A stretch of DNA of 64,000 nt from Leptospira selangorensis (GCF_004769405.1 NZ_RQES01000005.1:372001-436000); one strand, 5' to 3'. Numbered from the stretch's first letter, positions 46,890 to 59,067 are shown. Notes: generated by a model not told the origin, from the letters alone. Program-made: numbers and translations.

Positions 46890-47554
46890 ACCGTCCATTT
46901 TTAGCCGTGAATATGGCAATGACCTTGGACGGAAAGGTTTGCCGCCCCGACGGAAAATGGTATGGTCTCTCTTCTCGAAATGATAAAAGAAGAATGGACC
47001 AGATCCGCTCCGAAGCGGACGCTCTCATCCTTGGAAAAAACAGCCTTCTAAACGACGACCCGGTCACTCATCTCAGATATGTTGAATCGGAGAAGGAGCC
47101 CCGCGCAATTATACTCGTTAGAACCGGGACATTACCTTCCGATCGAAAAGTATTCCAATTTTCTAAAGTAAAACCTTTGTTGTTCTGTACTTCTAAAAAT
47201 GAATCCCAGGTTAGATCCGAATTATCAGAGTTTGCGGAGATACTTCCATTAAAGGGAGAAGATTTGGATCCGGAGATCATACTGAAAGAATTAGAAAAAA
47301 GAGGGCATTCCAAAATACTTTTAGAAGGCGGACCTAGATTGAATGATTCGTTTTTTAGAAAGGGACTCGTAGATAGACTCTATCTCACTATCGTTCCATT
47401 CTTTATTGGACAATCCGGTTTACCTTCTATCACCGGCGGAGAATCCGCATATTTTAATTTTGATAAAACAGATTGGAAACTTGTATCTTCCGAACAGATA
47501 GAGCAGGAAGTATTTTTGATATACGATAAACAGATCAAACCCGAAGCCCAATGA
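46886..47554 (+). CDS. RibD C-terminal / dihydrofolate-reductase-like reductase
   Basis: A 222-residue protein of the bacterial RibD-C fold. It begins PFLAVNMAMTLDGKVCRPDGKWYGLSSRNDKRRM and has ADALILGKNSLLNDDPVTHLR and KILLEGGPRLNDSFF, typical of the riboflavin-pathway reductase (5-amino-6-ribosylamino-uracil phosphate) domain without its deaminase part. Cofactor is probably NADPH. I set the start at ATG 46886, overlapping the BFD gene; the longer frame is in the wrong place. It overlaps the GT51 gene (ATGA 47551). Confidence 0.85.
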   Translation: MNRPFLAVNMAMTLDGKVCRPDGKWYGLSSRNDKRRMDQIRSEADALILGKNSLLNDDPVTHLRYVESEKEPRAIILVRTGTLPSDRKVFQFSKVKPLLFCTSKNESQVRSELSEFAEILPLKGEDLDPEIILKELEKRGHSKILLEGGPRLNDSFFRKGLVDRLYLTIVPFFIGQSGLPSITGGESAYFNFDKTDWKLVSSEQIEQEVFLIYDKQIKPEAQ

Positions 47555-48195
47555 ACGAAGGAAACCATTTCTTACATAGATGGTTTTTCTTTGGGATCAG
47601 AAGTATTCTGGTATTAGTATTCCTTCTTCTTATTTATTACCAAACATTTCCTGAAAAAAGGATCTTATTCAGAGAGAACAAATTAATTTATCTACCTGAA
47701 AACTTAGAGTCAGTTCCTCTCGAAAACGATTGGGTACGGATAGAAGAATTACCACCAGGAAGTTTAGAATACTTGGTAGAAGTAGAAGACTATAGGTTTT
47801 ATAGACATCGAGGATATTCATTGGCTGATATACAATCTTCTATCATACAAGCTGTCTTTTTTTTCAGAAGATTAAGAGGTGCGAGCACTTTAGACCAACA
47901 GCTTGCTAGAACATTATTCTTATCCAGAGACAAAACATTAACCCGCAAGCTAAGAGAGATCCGAATTGCACAAGCTCTTGATGAAGAATTAGGTAAAAGA
48001 GGAGTTTTGGAATATTATCTGAATTTAGTGTATTGGGGCCGCGGATTAAACGGGATTTATAGATCTTCCAAATATTATTTCAATAAACATCCGGGAAAAC
48101 TTCTTCCAAGAGAATTTAAGGCGCTGGTCCAAATATTAAAAAAACCGGATGCATACTCCAGAGAAGAAGTAAGATCGCTTTCTTTGGAATATTGA
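47551..48195 (+). CDS. Monofunctional peptidoglycan glycosyltransferase (GT51)
   Basis: A 214-residue protein with one N-terminal membrane anchor (about 13-30, ILVLVFLLLIYYQ) and a GT51 domain. Motifs: EDYRFYRHRG (catalytic Glu and His), GASTLDQQLARTLFLSRDKTLTRKLREI and ALDEELGKRGVLEYYLNLVYWG. It polymerises lipid II into glycan strands and resembles MtgA or the first domain of PBP1, with no transpeptidase part. Overlaps the RibD-like gene. Third gene of the BFD-like operon. Confidence 0.9.
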   Translation: MNEGNHFLHRWFFFGIRSILVLVFLLLIYYQTFPEKRILFRENKLIYLPENLESVPLENDWVRIEELPPGSLEYLVEVEDYRFYRHRGYSLADIQSSIIQAVFFFRRLRGASTLDQQLARTLFLSRDKTLTRKLREIRIAQALDEELGKRGVLEYYLNLVYWGRGLNGIYRSSKYYFNKHPGKLLPREFKALVQILKKPDAYSREEVRSLSLEY

Positions 48196-48286
48196 GGGCT
48201 CTGATCGGAGTCAATTCTCTCAGGAAATTTAGAAAATTTGGCTCTTTCTTCTTCCTAAAAACTTCTTCTTTTTCTTTGAAAAAAAG

Positions 48287-48314
48287 TAGACTTCCGAGGT
48301 CCGCCGGGAATACT
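48287..48314 (+). promoter_or_regulatory. Possible promoter of the 5S rRNA gene
   Basis: TAGACT (48287-48292) and AATACT (48309-48314), 16 bases apart, resemble -35 and -10 elements of a sigma-70 promoter. They place transcription start a few bases before the 5' end of the 5S RNA. Weak at -35, so tentative. Confidence 0.35.
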
Positions 48315-48324
48315 GGTTATAGAT

Positions 48325-48442
<118 letters not shown>

Positions 48443-48459
48443 TTCTACTGTAATCATAT

Positions 48460-48488
48460 AAGGCCGGACTTAACCTCCGGCCTTTTTT
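48460..48488 (+). terminator. Rho-independent terminator of 5S rRNA
   Basis: AAGGCCGG (48460-48467) pairs perfectly with CCGGCCTT (48477-48484) around a 9-base loop, followed by a T-run to 48488. Confidence 0.9.
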
Positions 48489-48772
48489 ATTTCTTCTTAC
48501 ATTTTCCCTAAAAACATAACTCCAATTCTGAACTTGGCCTTATGATACATTTCGGATCTGAAATTGGGATGTATATATCCTGTTAATTCTGTATCGATTA
48601 AAAATCTGAACGACCTGTATAAAGTTTGGAACACGGCCGATCTGCATAAAAGACCATTACAAATAGTGAATATGATATGCGTTATATTGGAAATGGAATA
48701 TCGACCGTTCGAAAAAAGATATTTCCAAATGAAATTTTTTTCCAAAATTTGCATCTTATTTATTTTGTGAGC
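48489..48772. other. AT-rich stretch without convincing gene
   Basis: About 284 bases, more AT-rich than the flanks. Two ORFs (68 codons on +, 95 on -) overlap here, but neither has a ribosome-binding site, motif or normal codon look. No repeat or IS end is evident. It may be a spacer or a decayed gene. Confidence 0.4.
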
Positions 48773-48801
48773 TTGACGATTCAATGACTCGATAGTAGAA
48801 T
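48773..48801 (+). promoter_or_regulatory. Sigma-70 promoter of candidate ncRNA
   Basis: TTGACG (48773-48778) and TAGAAT (48796-48801) with exactly 17 bases between, near the consensus. Transcription would begin around 48805-48808. No ORF starts within the following 150 bases. Confidence 0.7.
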
Positions 48802-48805
48802 GCGG

Positions 48806-48952
48806 ACCGCTCTGAAGGTATGGACCCGGGGAGTTAATGTTAGATTAGATGGGCATTTTATATCCTGTATACGGGTTCCAGTTGATGTACTATGGCGGTT
48901 GATTCCTGACTGTGTTTGGTCGGGAGGAATTCCCCTCCCGACCCACCTTTTT
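48806..48952 (+). ncRNA. Candidate structured non-coding RNA of unknown family
   Basis: About 147 nt between a promoter and a strong terminator, with no ORF. Internal pairing: ACCGC (48806-48810) with GCGGT (48895-48899), and inside it TGGACCCG (48821-48828) with CGGGTTCCA (48872-48880, one bulge). That leaves a ~43-base apical region and single-stranded purine/uridine-rich flanks. The 3' end is the hairpin described next. Not tRNA (no cloverleaf), and no SRP (GGAAG...AGCAG), tmRNA or 5S motif was found. A 6S-like bubble is possible but not supported. Function unknown. It sits downstream of a 5S gene and upstream of a secreted Lys/Asp-repeat protein, and both may have their own promoters. Confidence 0.6.
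48918..48952 (+). terminator. Rho-independent terminator of candidate ncRNA
   Basis: GGTCGGGAGG (48918-48927) pairs perfectly over 10 bp with CCTCCCGACC (48934-48943) around a 6-base loop. CACC and a T5 run follow (to 48952). Confidence 0.82.
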
Positions 48953-49057
48953 AAAACGATTCTAATATAATTTTTTTGAAATATAGGAATATTTCAGATC
49001 GCAAATTCTTTTTTGATATAGAACCTTGTCGAACCATTCGATTTAGGAGTCGATAGA

Positions 49058-49609
49058 ATGTATCGTAAGCCGATATATCTTTTAAAATTCATAACTAGTA
49101 TTCTCTTTGCAGGTCTGCTTATTTTAGGTGGGACTTCTCTTTCTGCAGAATCCCAATGCCAAGGTTTATCCAAAGGCCAATGCGAGTCCGATTCGGATTG
49201 TACTTGGGTTTCAGGTTATAGCAAACAAGACGGAACTAATGTAGACGCGTATTGTAGGGCTAAACCAGGAAAGGCTTCCGATTCTGGAGATTCAGTAAAA
49301 AAATCTAAGGCAAAGAAGTCCAAAGATAAGGACGAAGACGACGATAAAGACGAGCCTAAGAAAAAGAAAAAGTCTAAGAAAGACAAGGATGAGGATGACG
49401 ATAAGGAATCCAAGAAATCCAAAAAAGATAAAGATGATGACGACTCTGATTCTAAGAAGTCCAAAAAATCCAAGAAGGATAAAGATAAGGACGACGATGA
49501 TGGAGATTCCAAAAAATCTAAAAAGTCAAAGAAGTCTAAAAAAGACAAAGATGACGATGATGACTCCAAGAAGTCTAAAAAATCCAAAAAGAAAAAGAAA
49601 GACGATTAA
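49058..49609 (+). CDS. Secreted Lys/Asp-rich repeat protein with small Cys-rich domain
   Basis: A 183-residue protein with a clear ribosome-binding site (TAGGAG, 8 bases) and signal peptide (about 9-30, LLILGGTSLSA). A compact four-Cys domain (C34, C42, C48, C66; pattern C-x7-C-x5-C-x-W...YC) follows. The rest (~70-183) is a tail built from SKK, KDKDDDD and KKSKKSKK units: alternating basic and acidic blocks, low complexity, probably disordered. The tail could bind metal, nucleic acid or host polyanions. No known family for the tail; the Cys motif occurs in other small secreted bacterial proteins as far as I recall. Confidence 0.75.
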   Translation: MYRKPIYLLKFITSILFAGLLILGGTSLSAESQCQGLSKGQCESDSDCTWVSGYSKQDGTNVDAYCRAKPGKASDSGDSVKKSKAKKSKDKDEDDDKDEPKKKKKSKKDKDEDDDKESKKSKKDKDDDDSDSKKSKKSKKDKDKDDDDGDSKKSKKSKKSKKDKDDDDDSKKSKKSKKKKKDD

Positions 49610-49635
49610 TCCTTAATCTTCATTCTTCTTAAAAC

Positions 49636-49666
49636 AAAAAGACCGGAGCAAAACCCCGGTCTTTTT
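49636..49666. terminator. Bidirectional rho-independent terminator
   Basis: AAAAAGACCGG (49636-49646) pairs with CCGGTCTTTTT (49656-49666), 11 bp. A-run on one side and T-run on the other let it serve both the repeat-protein gene (+) and gcvP (-). Confidence 0.87.
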
Positions 49667-49692
49667 GTTTGTCTTCAGACTTTTAGAAAAAA

Positions 49693-52581
<2,889 letters not shown>

Positions 52582-52590
52582 TCTATTTTC

Positions 52591-52983
52591 CTAATCCAGT
52601 TTGCTTACTAATTCTCTGTAAGATTCGGGATCTAATAATTTCTCCAATTCGGAAGAATTGATCCCTTTGACTCGGATCATCCAAGATCCAAAAGGATCTG
52701 AATTCACTGCAGCCGGGTTTTTGGAAAGGTTTCCATTAACTTCGACTACTTCTCCGCTGATAGGAGCGTATAAATCTTCTGCTGCCTTTACGGATTCTAT
52801 CGTTCCGAATGTATCCAGTTGTTTGATGGATTTCCCGACTTTTGGAAGGTCCACAAAAACGATGTCTCCGAGTGCCGCCTGAGCATAGTCAGAAATCCCG
52901 ATCAATGCGGTATCTCCTTCTACCTTTACCCATTCATGTTTTTCTGTGAACTTATAGCCCGGAGGTGCGTTAGTTACTGCCAT
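52591..52983 (-). CDS. gcvH: Glycine cleavage system H protein
   Basis: A 130-residue lipoyl carrier protein. The lipoylation site is Lys66 in [18 protein letters not shown], and the [20 protein letters not shown] start is canonical. It shuttles the aminomethyl group between P, T and L proteins. Complete in length. Lies 15 bases after gcvT and 9 before gcvP, with no other gene between. Confidence 0.96.
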   Translation of the reverse strand: MAVTNAPPGYKFTEKHEWVKVEGDTALIGISDYAQAALGDIVFVDLPKVGKSIKQLDTFGTIESVKAAEDLYAPISGEVVEVNGNLSKNPAAVNSDPFGSWMIRVKGINSSELEKLLDPESYRELVSKLD

Positions 52984-52998
52984 TTGAAAATCCTTAGT

Positions 52999-54111
<1,113 letters not shown>

Positions 54112-54138
54112 AAGCGTTTGGGGCCATCATTTCATCGC

Positions 54139-54236
54139 AGTTCCTAGGGAAAAACAATTTTAGGCCCCTTTAAAAAAGATTTAAAGGGCTTTCTTTAGAA
54201 TGGTTCGAGAAGAAGGTCCCTGACTTGGTAGGAACT
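54139..54236 (-). promoter_or_regulatory. Inverted repeats in the gcvT leader
   Basis: TAGGAACT (54229-54236 on +) and AGTTCCTA (54139-54146) are perfect 8-base complements ~90 bases apart. Between them, near 54168-54188, TTTAAA/TTTAAA-type GGGCC arms can form a second hairpin. Could be attenuator or terminator of the upstream minus-strand gene. Unproven. Confidence 0.4.
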
Positions 54237-54282
54237 CCAACAAATCGTACACTGACGAAATTTGGGCGGTAGAGTTAATCTA

Positions 54283-54750
54283 TCATTCTTTCAATTTTTT
54301 TCTGACATAGATGACTTTATCTACTTCCGCTACTAGTTTACCTGTTTTCACATCTACGATCTGAGCAGTGAAGGTAACGTCCATTTTTCTTTTACGATCT
54401 GTTTCTTCTTTGATCTCTTGGATTTTCTCCTTAGGGATATAGAACTCTGCTCTTACAGTACCTTCTCCTGGTTTTATAAATCGTATAGTTGCCGCCTTAT
54501 CCCAGACCAAATATCCCGGGCCTAAATGTTCCATTAGGATCAACATATAAAAAGGATCACACATGGAGTAGAGAGATCCGCCGAATTGTGTTCCCACATA
54601 ATTTTTATTAAAAGGTGTGAGTTTCATTGTGGTGGAGAATAAAGTTCTCTCTTTGTTCAAGGCTTTCACCTTGATCCCCGCTCCAAAATAAGGAGGATAG
54701 ATATTGAAAAAATGAAATTTAAGTCTTTGTAAAAAACCCGGCTGGGACAT
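54283..54750 (-). CDS. DUF4442 (hot-dog-fold thioesterase-like) protein
   Basis: A 155-residue protein. The central [27 protein letters not shown] stretch has the DUF4442 pattern (N-x-x-G-T-x-F-G-G-S-L), a hot-dog fold related to YiiD C-terminal thioesterases. ATG 54750 (AGGA eight bases upstream) is preferred to a start 18 codons earlier. No active-site residue can be firmly assigned. Minus strand, upstream of gcvT with a 171-base gap. Confidence 0.78.
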   Translation of the reverse strand: MSQPGFLQRLKFHFFNIYPPYFGAGIKVKALNKERTLFSTTMKLTPFNKNYVGTQFGGSLYSMCDPFYMLILMEHLGPGYLVWDKAATIRFIKPGEGTVRAEFYIPKEKIQEIKEETDRKRKMDVTFTAQIVDVKTGKLVAEVDKVIYVRKKLKE

Positions 54751-54944
54751 AGAAGATTCCTGATCTGTATTTCTTATTTTATCCCAAACTAATAAGAGGC
54801 TCAAAAATCCGAGCGATTTTTGGGGAATATAATTGGTTTGTAAGACAGATCGATATGATACTTACATCCGAAAATTCTTGCTAAGAGGCTTTGTGTCTGA
54901 TAGCAAGTAGAGGCTAAAAAAACCAGAGAATTCCCGGAGGGGGA

Positions 54945-56969
54945 ATGAAACCGAAACAAATTGTGAAGAAAATTCAACCGTATCTAATCTCGATCTTTTT
55001 GATCTTAATGGCAATGTCCTGTGGAACCGTTGCTGAATACAAGATCTCTTATAAAAAACCTGAAATCGTTTCCAAAACCAAAGGACTGGTTGCTGGGATT
55101 TCCAAGGTGGATTTAACTCCTCCTCCCGGTTTACCTTTAGCAGGTTATTCCAAAATGGCTGAAACCGAAAAAGGTTTTCGCACTCGTATTTATGCTCGAA
55201 TTTTCTATATTAGAAAAGATGCAAATGAACCGGTTGTGTTGATCCAAAGTGATCTTTTGTCCGGATCTCTTTTGATCCATCATTTGCTTGCAGAACGTTT
55301 GGCTTCTAAGACAGACATCTCCTTTGGTGGGATCGTATTTGCAGGAACTCATACACATTCTGCTCCTGCTAACTTCTACGATAATAATTTTTACAACGAG
55401 TTTGCTTCTAATAAGCCTGGATTTGATAAGGGTTGGACTGATTTCGTATTGGATCGTTTGACTAATGGAGTAGAAGAAGCATACAAGTCCGCAAAACCTG
55501 CTAAGATCGCTTCCGGAAAAACGGCAATTTGGGGATTGACCAGAAACAGATCCTTGGATGCGTACCGAGCTAATAAAAATTCAGGATTCGAAGAATTAAA
55601 ACCTGAGATCCAATACCAAGCGATCAATCCTGATCTAGTGATGATCCGTATTGATGCACAAGACAAAGACGGAAGATACAAACCTCTTGGTGCATTCTCC
55701 ACGTTCTCCGTTCACGGAACTACTGTGCCTGATTCTAACGATGTTGCAAACGCTGACGTATTTGCTTACCCAACTCGAATTTTAGAGAAGAAGATCCGCA
55801 GAGATTTTAAACCAAGCTGGGATCCAATCCATGCACTGAACAATTCTACTCATGGAGATAATTCTCCTGATTATCGTGAAGACATGCAAGGTTTCATCGA
55901 ATCCAGAAGAATTGGGGAAGCAATCGGAGAAGAAGCAGCCAAACTTTTCGATTCTCTACAAAACTCCCTAAGCACAGATGCGAATCTTTCTTTTAACACA
56001 AGAGAAGTGGATCTGTATGAAAACCAAAAGATAGGAGATGCAGAAGTTTGTGATCGTCCTTATGTAGGGACTGCATTAACAGGCGGCGCAGAAGATGGAC
56101 TTACTCCGGTTCTGAATTGGCTTCCATTCTTTGCGGAAGGTTGGCCTCGTTGGTTTTTAACAGGTGGTTGCCAAGGCCATAAAAGGATCGTAGGTTTTAA
56201 ATATCTTCAACCTATCGTTCTGCCTAAATCAAAGTTTCCTCATAAACTTCTTTTGCAGTCTGTGAAAATTGCAGACACACTTCTTCTTCCTGTTCCTTTT
56301 GAAGTAACAAAAGAATCCGGAAAAAGATTCGTAGATGAGGCATTAAAGTCCAGTTCTCAACCGATCAAAAATGCATCAGTAATCAGTTGTGCAAACGGAT
56401 ATTTTGGTTATGTAACTACTCCGGAAGAATATACTCGCCAACATTATGAAGGCGGTCACACTCTTTACGGACCAGGCACACAACCATTCTTACAGGCACA
56501 TCTTGCTGACCTGACTAAAAATCTTCCGCCTGCCGGAGGAAAAGAATCTTTCCCTGCATCTTGGAATTACGAATTGGATCGTTCCGATCGTTTTCCTGAA
56601 ACTGAGAAATCAGAAGGTGTAAGAGAATTAGTAGATTCTCCTGAACTGATCTTAGCAGAAGAAAATTTGGAAAAACATTGGGTATTCCGTTATAAGGATG
56701 TAGGTGTTTCTGAAATTTCCCTACATGAATCTTTAGTTTCTATCGAATACAAAGAAGGAACTTCCGATTGGAAAGAATTAACTCATGAAGGTGAACCTGT
56801 AGACGACAAAGGAGTGGATATCGAAGTGAAAAAAACTTCCAACTCCGGAAAAGGAATGGCAGTTTACCAAGTTCGTTGGTACAACCCGGAACAAATCGCA
56901 AAACGCAAATATAGATTTGTGATCCGCCCTCGTGTCGGCCAAGCTAAGTTCGTTTCCCCAGAGTTCTAA
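54945..56969 (+). CDS. Neutral/alkaline ceramidase-type lipoprotein
   Basis: A 674-residue protein with a strong ribosome-binding site (GGAGGGGG) and a lipobox ending MAMSC (Cys ~26). N-terminal neutral ceramidase domain: VDLTPPPGLPLAGYS, GTHTHSAP (zinc-binding His pair), FSVHGTTVPDSNDVANADVFAYP. A C-terminal beta domain follows. The enzymes split ceramide into sphingosine and fatty acid. As a surface or periplasmic lipoprotein it could act on host sphingolipids or on environmental lipids. Catalytic Ser not assigned by eye. A terminator follows at once. Start is clear. Confidence 0.85.
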   Translation: MKPKQIVKKIQPYLISIFLILMAMSCGTVAEYKISYKKPEIVSKTKGLVAGISKVDLTPPPGLPLAGYSKMAETEKGFRTRIYARIFYIRKDANEPVVLIQSDLLSGSLLIHHLLAERLASKTDISFGGIVFAGTHTHSAPANFYDNNFYNEFASNKPGFDKGWTDFVLDRLTNGVEEAYKSAKPAKIASGKTAIWGLTRNRSLDAYRANKNSGFEELKPEIQYQAINPDLVMIRIDAQDKDGRYKPLGAFSTFSVHGTTVPDSNDVANADVFAYPTRILEKKIRRDFKPSWDPIHALNNSTHGDNSPDYREDMQGFIESRRIGEAIGEEAAKLFDSLQNSLSTDANLSFNTREVDLYENQKIGDAEVCDRPYVGTALTGGAEDGLTPVLNWLPFFAEGWPRWFLTGGCQGHKRIVGFKYLQPIVLPKSKFPHKLLLQSVKIADTLLLPVPFEVTKESGKRFVDEALKSSSQPIKNASVISCANGYFGYVTTPEEYTRQHYEGGHTLYGPGTQPFLQAHLADLTKNLPPAGGKESFPASWNYELDRSDRFPETEKSEGVRELVDSPELILAEENLEKHWVFRYKDVGVSEISLHESLVSIEYKEGTSDWKELTHEGEPVDDKGVDIEVKKTSNSGKGMAVYQVRWYNPEQIAKRKYRFVIRPRVGQAKFVSPEF

Positions 56970-56999
56970 GATCCTGAAAATAGGAAGGATCTCTTTTTT
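56969..56999 (+). terminator. Rho-independent terminator
   Basis: AGATCCT (56969-56975) pairs with AGGATCT (56986-56992), followed by CTTTTTT. It partly overlaps the stop codon of the ceramidase gene. Confidence 0.8.
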
Positions 57000-57000
57000 C

Positions 57001-57029
57001 TTGACAAAGAGATTCTTTCCTTCTAACCT
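57001..57029 (+). promoter_or_regulatory. Promoter with perfect TTGACA -35
   Basis: TTGACA at 57001-57006, 17 bases, then TAACCT at 57024-57029. It would give a ~175-base leader before the TTG start of the GlcG/HbpS-like gene. The leader includes an AAGACGA/TCGTCTT stem (~57072-57108) and a CTTCGATGATTCGAG hairpin near 57170. Confidence 0.55.
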
Positions 57030-57212
57030 ATAGAGGTTGCCGGAGTTCTTTCGGCGGCTTCTTTATCTACAAAAGACGACTTCGTTTTTTGTCCTACCTT
57101 AGTTCGTCTTGCATTCACCGGTTCGGCCCAAGACAAAAATCCAAAACTAAAAATACGAGGCCTTCTCTTCGATGATTCGAGGCGAGGAGTTCCTACGTTT
57201 AAGGAGATTTTT

Positions 57213-57713
57213 TTGAAAATCAATTATTTGAATATGATACGTACTGCGATTTTGTTTTTCGCATTTTTTGGAGGGATCGGAGTGACCCAGGCTCAAACTT
57301 TAACTTACGGACAGAACATCAACTTAGAACAGGCAAAAAAGGTGATCGCTGCCGCAGAAGCCGAAGCGAGAAAGAATCAATGGAATATGGCAATCGCGGT
57401 TGTGGATACCGGAGGAAATTTAGTATTATTCCAGAGAATGGACAATACACAGATCGGTTCTATCGAGATCGCAAAAGGTAAGGCCTCGACTGCAAATAAT
57501 TTTAAACGTCCTAGTCGAGCTTTGGAAGAAGCGATCGAAAAAGGTGGTATTGGTCTAAGACTTTTAGCCGTTCCGGGAGTTTTTCCTTTAGAAGGTGGAG
57601 AGCTGATCTTTCTGGACGGAAAAATTATAGGAGCGATCGGAGTTTCAGGAGCACAATCTACTCAGGACGGGCAAGTAGCAAAGGCGGGAGTGGCTGCTTT
57701 AAGTTCTAAATAG
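57213..57713 (+). CDS. Exported GlcG/HbpS-family (heme-binding-like) protein
   Basis: A 166-residue protein with signal peptide (about 10-28, ILFFAFFGGIGVTQAQ). The body matches GlcG/HbpS: IAVVDTGGNLVLFQRMDN, GSIEIAKGKASTA, FPLEGGELIFLDGKIIGAIGVSGA. Homologues bind heme or act as redox sensors; the ligand residues are not sure. Start is TTG 57213 with AAGGAG six bases before. A separate promoter and long leader precede it, so regulation is likely post-transcriptional or by an unknown factor. Confidence 0.85.
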   Translation: MKINYLNMIRTAILFFAFFGGIGVTQAQTLTYGQNINLEQAKKVIAAAEAEARKNQWNMAIAVVDTGGNLVLFQRMDNTQIGSIEIAKGKASTANNFKRPSRALEEAIEKGGIGLRLLAVPGVFPLEGGELIFLDGKIIGAIGVSGAQSTQDGQVAKAGVAALSSK

Positions 57714-57763
57714 ACTTTTACTTTTTCCCTTTCCTGGAGAATCGATTTTAAAAGGATATCTCT

Positions 57764-58987
57764 ATGGATTGGAAAATTTCCAAATTTAAATCTGGCAAAC
57801 CTCTTAGGTGGGAATTTTTAGTTCCACCAGGTTCTGCCAGAGAAACGGAAACTCTACTTTCTCAAATTGTTTCCGATCCATTCCTTCCTAGAAATCATAC
57901 TCCTGAATTTAAGGTTTTTCCGGAAAAGTTTGTATTAGAAAAAACGAATTTTCGTCAGGCATTAGAAGTGTTAGTGAGAATTCCTTGGATCAGGGATTTT
58001 CGTTTAAACCTGGGCAAGTTTCCTTTGGACGAAAATTTTGATTTCTCAGGTTTGATAGAATCTTTAAAGCAGAACGAAATTTTACCGGAAGGCTGGGGAA
58101 TAAACTTCCATCCACAGGTGAGAGGAAGAAAAGAAATTTCCAGAGAAGAATTATATTCTTTTTGGGAAGAATCTTATTTCTCATCTGGAGATCCTGATTC
58201 TAAAAACACTGAACTGAATGCACTTGCTCTGGGAGATAGTATCATTCTTTCTTTGAGTCTGGCCGGTGCTCCTATTTTCCAAAGAGGAAATTTTAAACCT
58301 CTATCTAAATCTGCTCCAGTCAGGGAAGATACAGCCACTTTTCTTTTACATTTATTAAAGAAGAATATGCCGGAACCTAACGCAGTCTTTGTACCATTTG
58401 CAGGTTCAGGAACATTTATCTGGGAGTCGGCTTCTTCACTTTTTAAACTTGGATTTCCTCATTTGGATCGGAATTATATGTTCCAGGAAATGAAGGAATT
58501 TCCCGCACCTAGTTGGGAATTTTTAAAACGTAAGATCGGTCCGGAAGAAGAAGGTAAAAAATTCACGTTCTGGTATAACGATTCCGAACCGGAAGTTTTC
58601 TCTTATCTAAACGAAAGAAAAGAAGAATATCAGAAATTTATAAAACAATTTCCCTTGAGTCTTGAAAATCGGTTTATTGGGAAAGAAGGGGACTTCTTCT
58701 CTTTATCTCCTAAAGAGGTCTGGGAATCCGCAGGCAAACCGCAAAAGATCTGGATGCCTCTTAATCCACCTTATGGTTTAAGAATCCAAAAAGGTTCCGA
58801 TTTAGGATTGTACAGACGTATCGCTGAAACTCTAAAAGTTTGGTGGGAACTTCCTTGCGAAGTTTCCGGATTCATTCTTTGTCCTGATGAAGAAACCTGG
58901 TCCGCTTTTTTGAAAGGAATTAGCTCCAAATTACAAACTGTTCATATCACCCATGGAGGTTTGGATTTACGGGTAGTTTATTTCTGA
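57764..58987 (+). CDS. RlmL/TrmN-like RNA methyltransferase
   Basis: A 407-residue protein with a THUMP-like N-terminal half and a class I SAM-methyltransferase domain. VPFAGSGTFIWESA (SAM motif I) is at ~214-227 and NPPYGLRI (catalytic N-P-P-Y) at ~345-352. This arrangement matches 23S rRNA G2445-type (RlmL) or tRNA guanine-N2 methyltransferases. The second half of E. coli RlmKL is missing, as usual outside Gammaproteobacteria. Target position unknown. Confidence 0.8.
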   Translation: MDWKISKFKSGKPLRWEFLVPPGSARETETLLSQIVSDPFLPRNHTPEFKVFPEKFVLEKTNFRQALEVLVRIPWIRDFRLNLGKFPLDENFDFSGLIESLKQNEILPEGWGINFHPQVRGRKEISREELYSFWEESYFSSGDPDSKNTELNALALGDSIILSLSLAGAPIFQRGNFKPLSKSAPVREDTATFLLHLLKKNMPEPNAVFVPFAGSGTFIWESASSLFKLGFPHLDRNYMFQEMKEFPAPSWEFLKRKIGPEEEGKKFTFWYNDSEPEVFSYLNERKEEYQKFIKQFPLSLENRFIGKEGDFFSLSPKEVWESAGKPQKIWMPLNPPYGLRIQKGSDLGLYRRIAETLKVWWELPCEVSGFILCPDEETWSAFLKGISSKLQTVHITHGGLDLRVVYF

Positions 58988-59067
58988 TCTTAAGTTTTTC
59001 GCTTTAAATTTCGAACCAGTCTAATATCAAATTTATTTTTTATACGGGAATACCCGAGGATATAAGA

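Noticed and set aside
48497..48784. ORFs on both strands in the AT-rich stretch after 5S rRNA
   Set aside because: No start signals, no motif, and they overlap each other; recorded as a gene-free stretch.
48806..48955. tRNA, SRP RNA, tmRNA or 6S RNA as identity of the orphan transcript
   Set aside because: No cloverleaf, no SRP tetraloop-helix motif, no tag ORF; 6S cannot be excluded but the long closing stems are missing.
49216..49587. Minus-strand 123-codon ORF made mostly of Ser, Asp, Leu and Phe
   Set aside because: It is the antisense shadow of the repetitive Lys/Asp gene; no ribosome-binding site or motif.
54112..54282. Glycine riboswitch before gcvT
   Set aside because: The conserved riboswitch blocks are not visible in either orientation; only generic inverted repeats are seen.
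57023..57223. 66-codon minus-strand ORF before the GlcG-like gene
   Set aside because: Lies across the promoter, leader and start of the GlcG-like gene, with no ribosome-binding site or domain.
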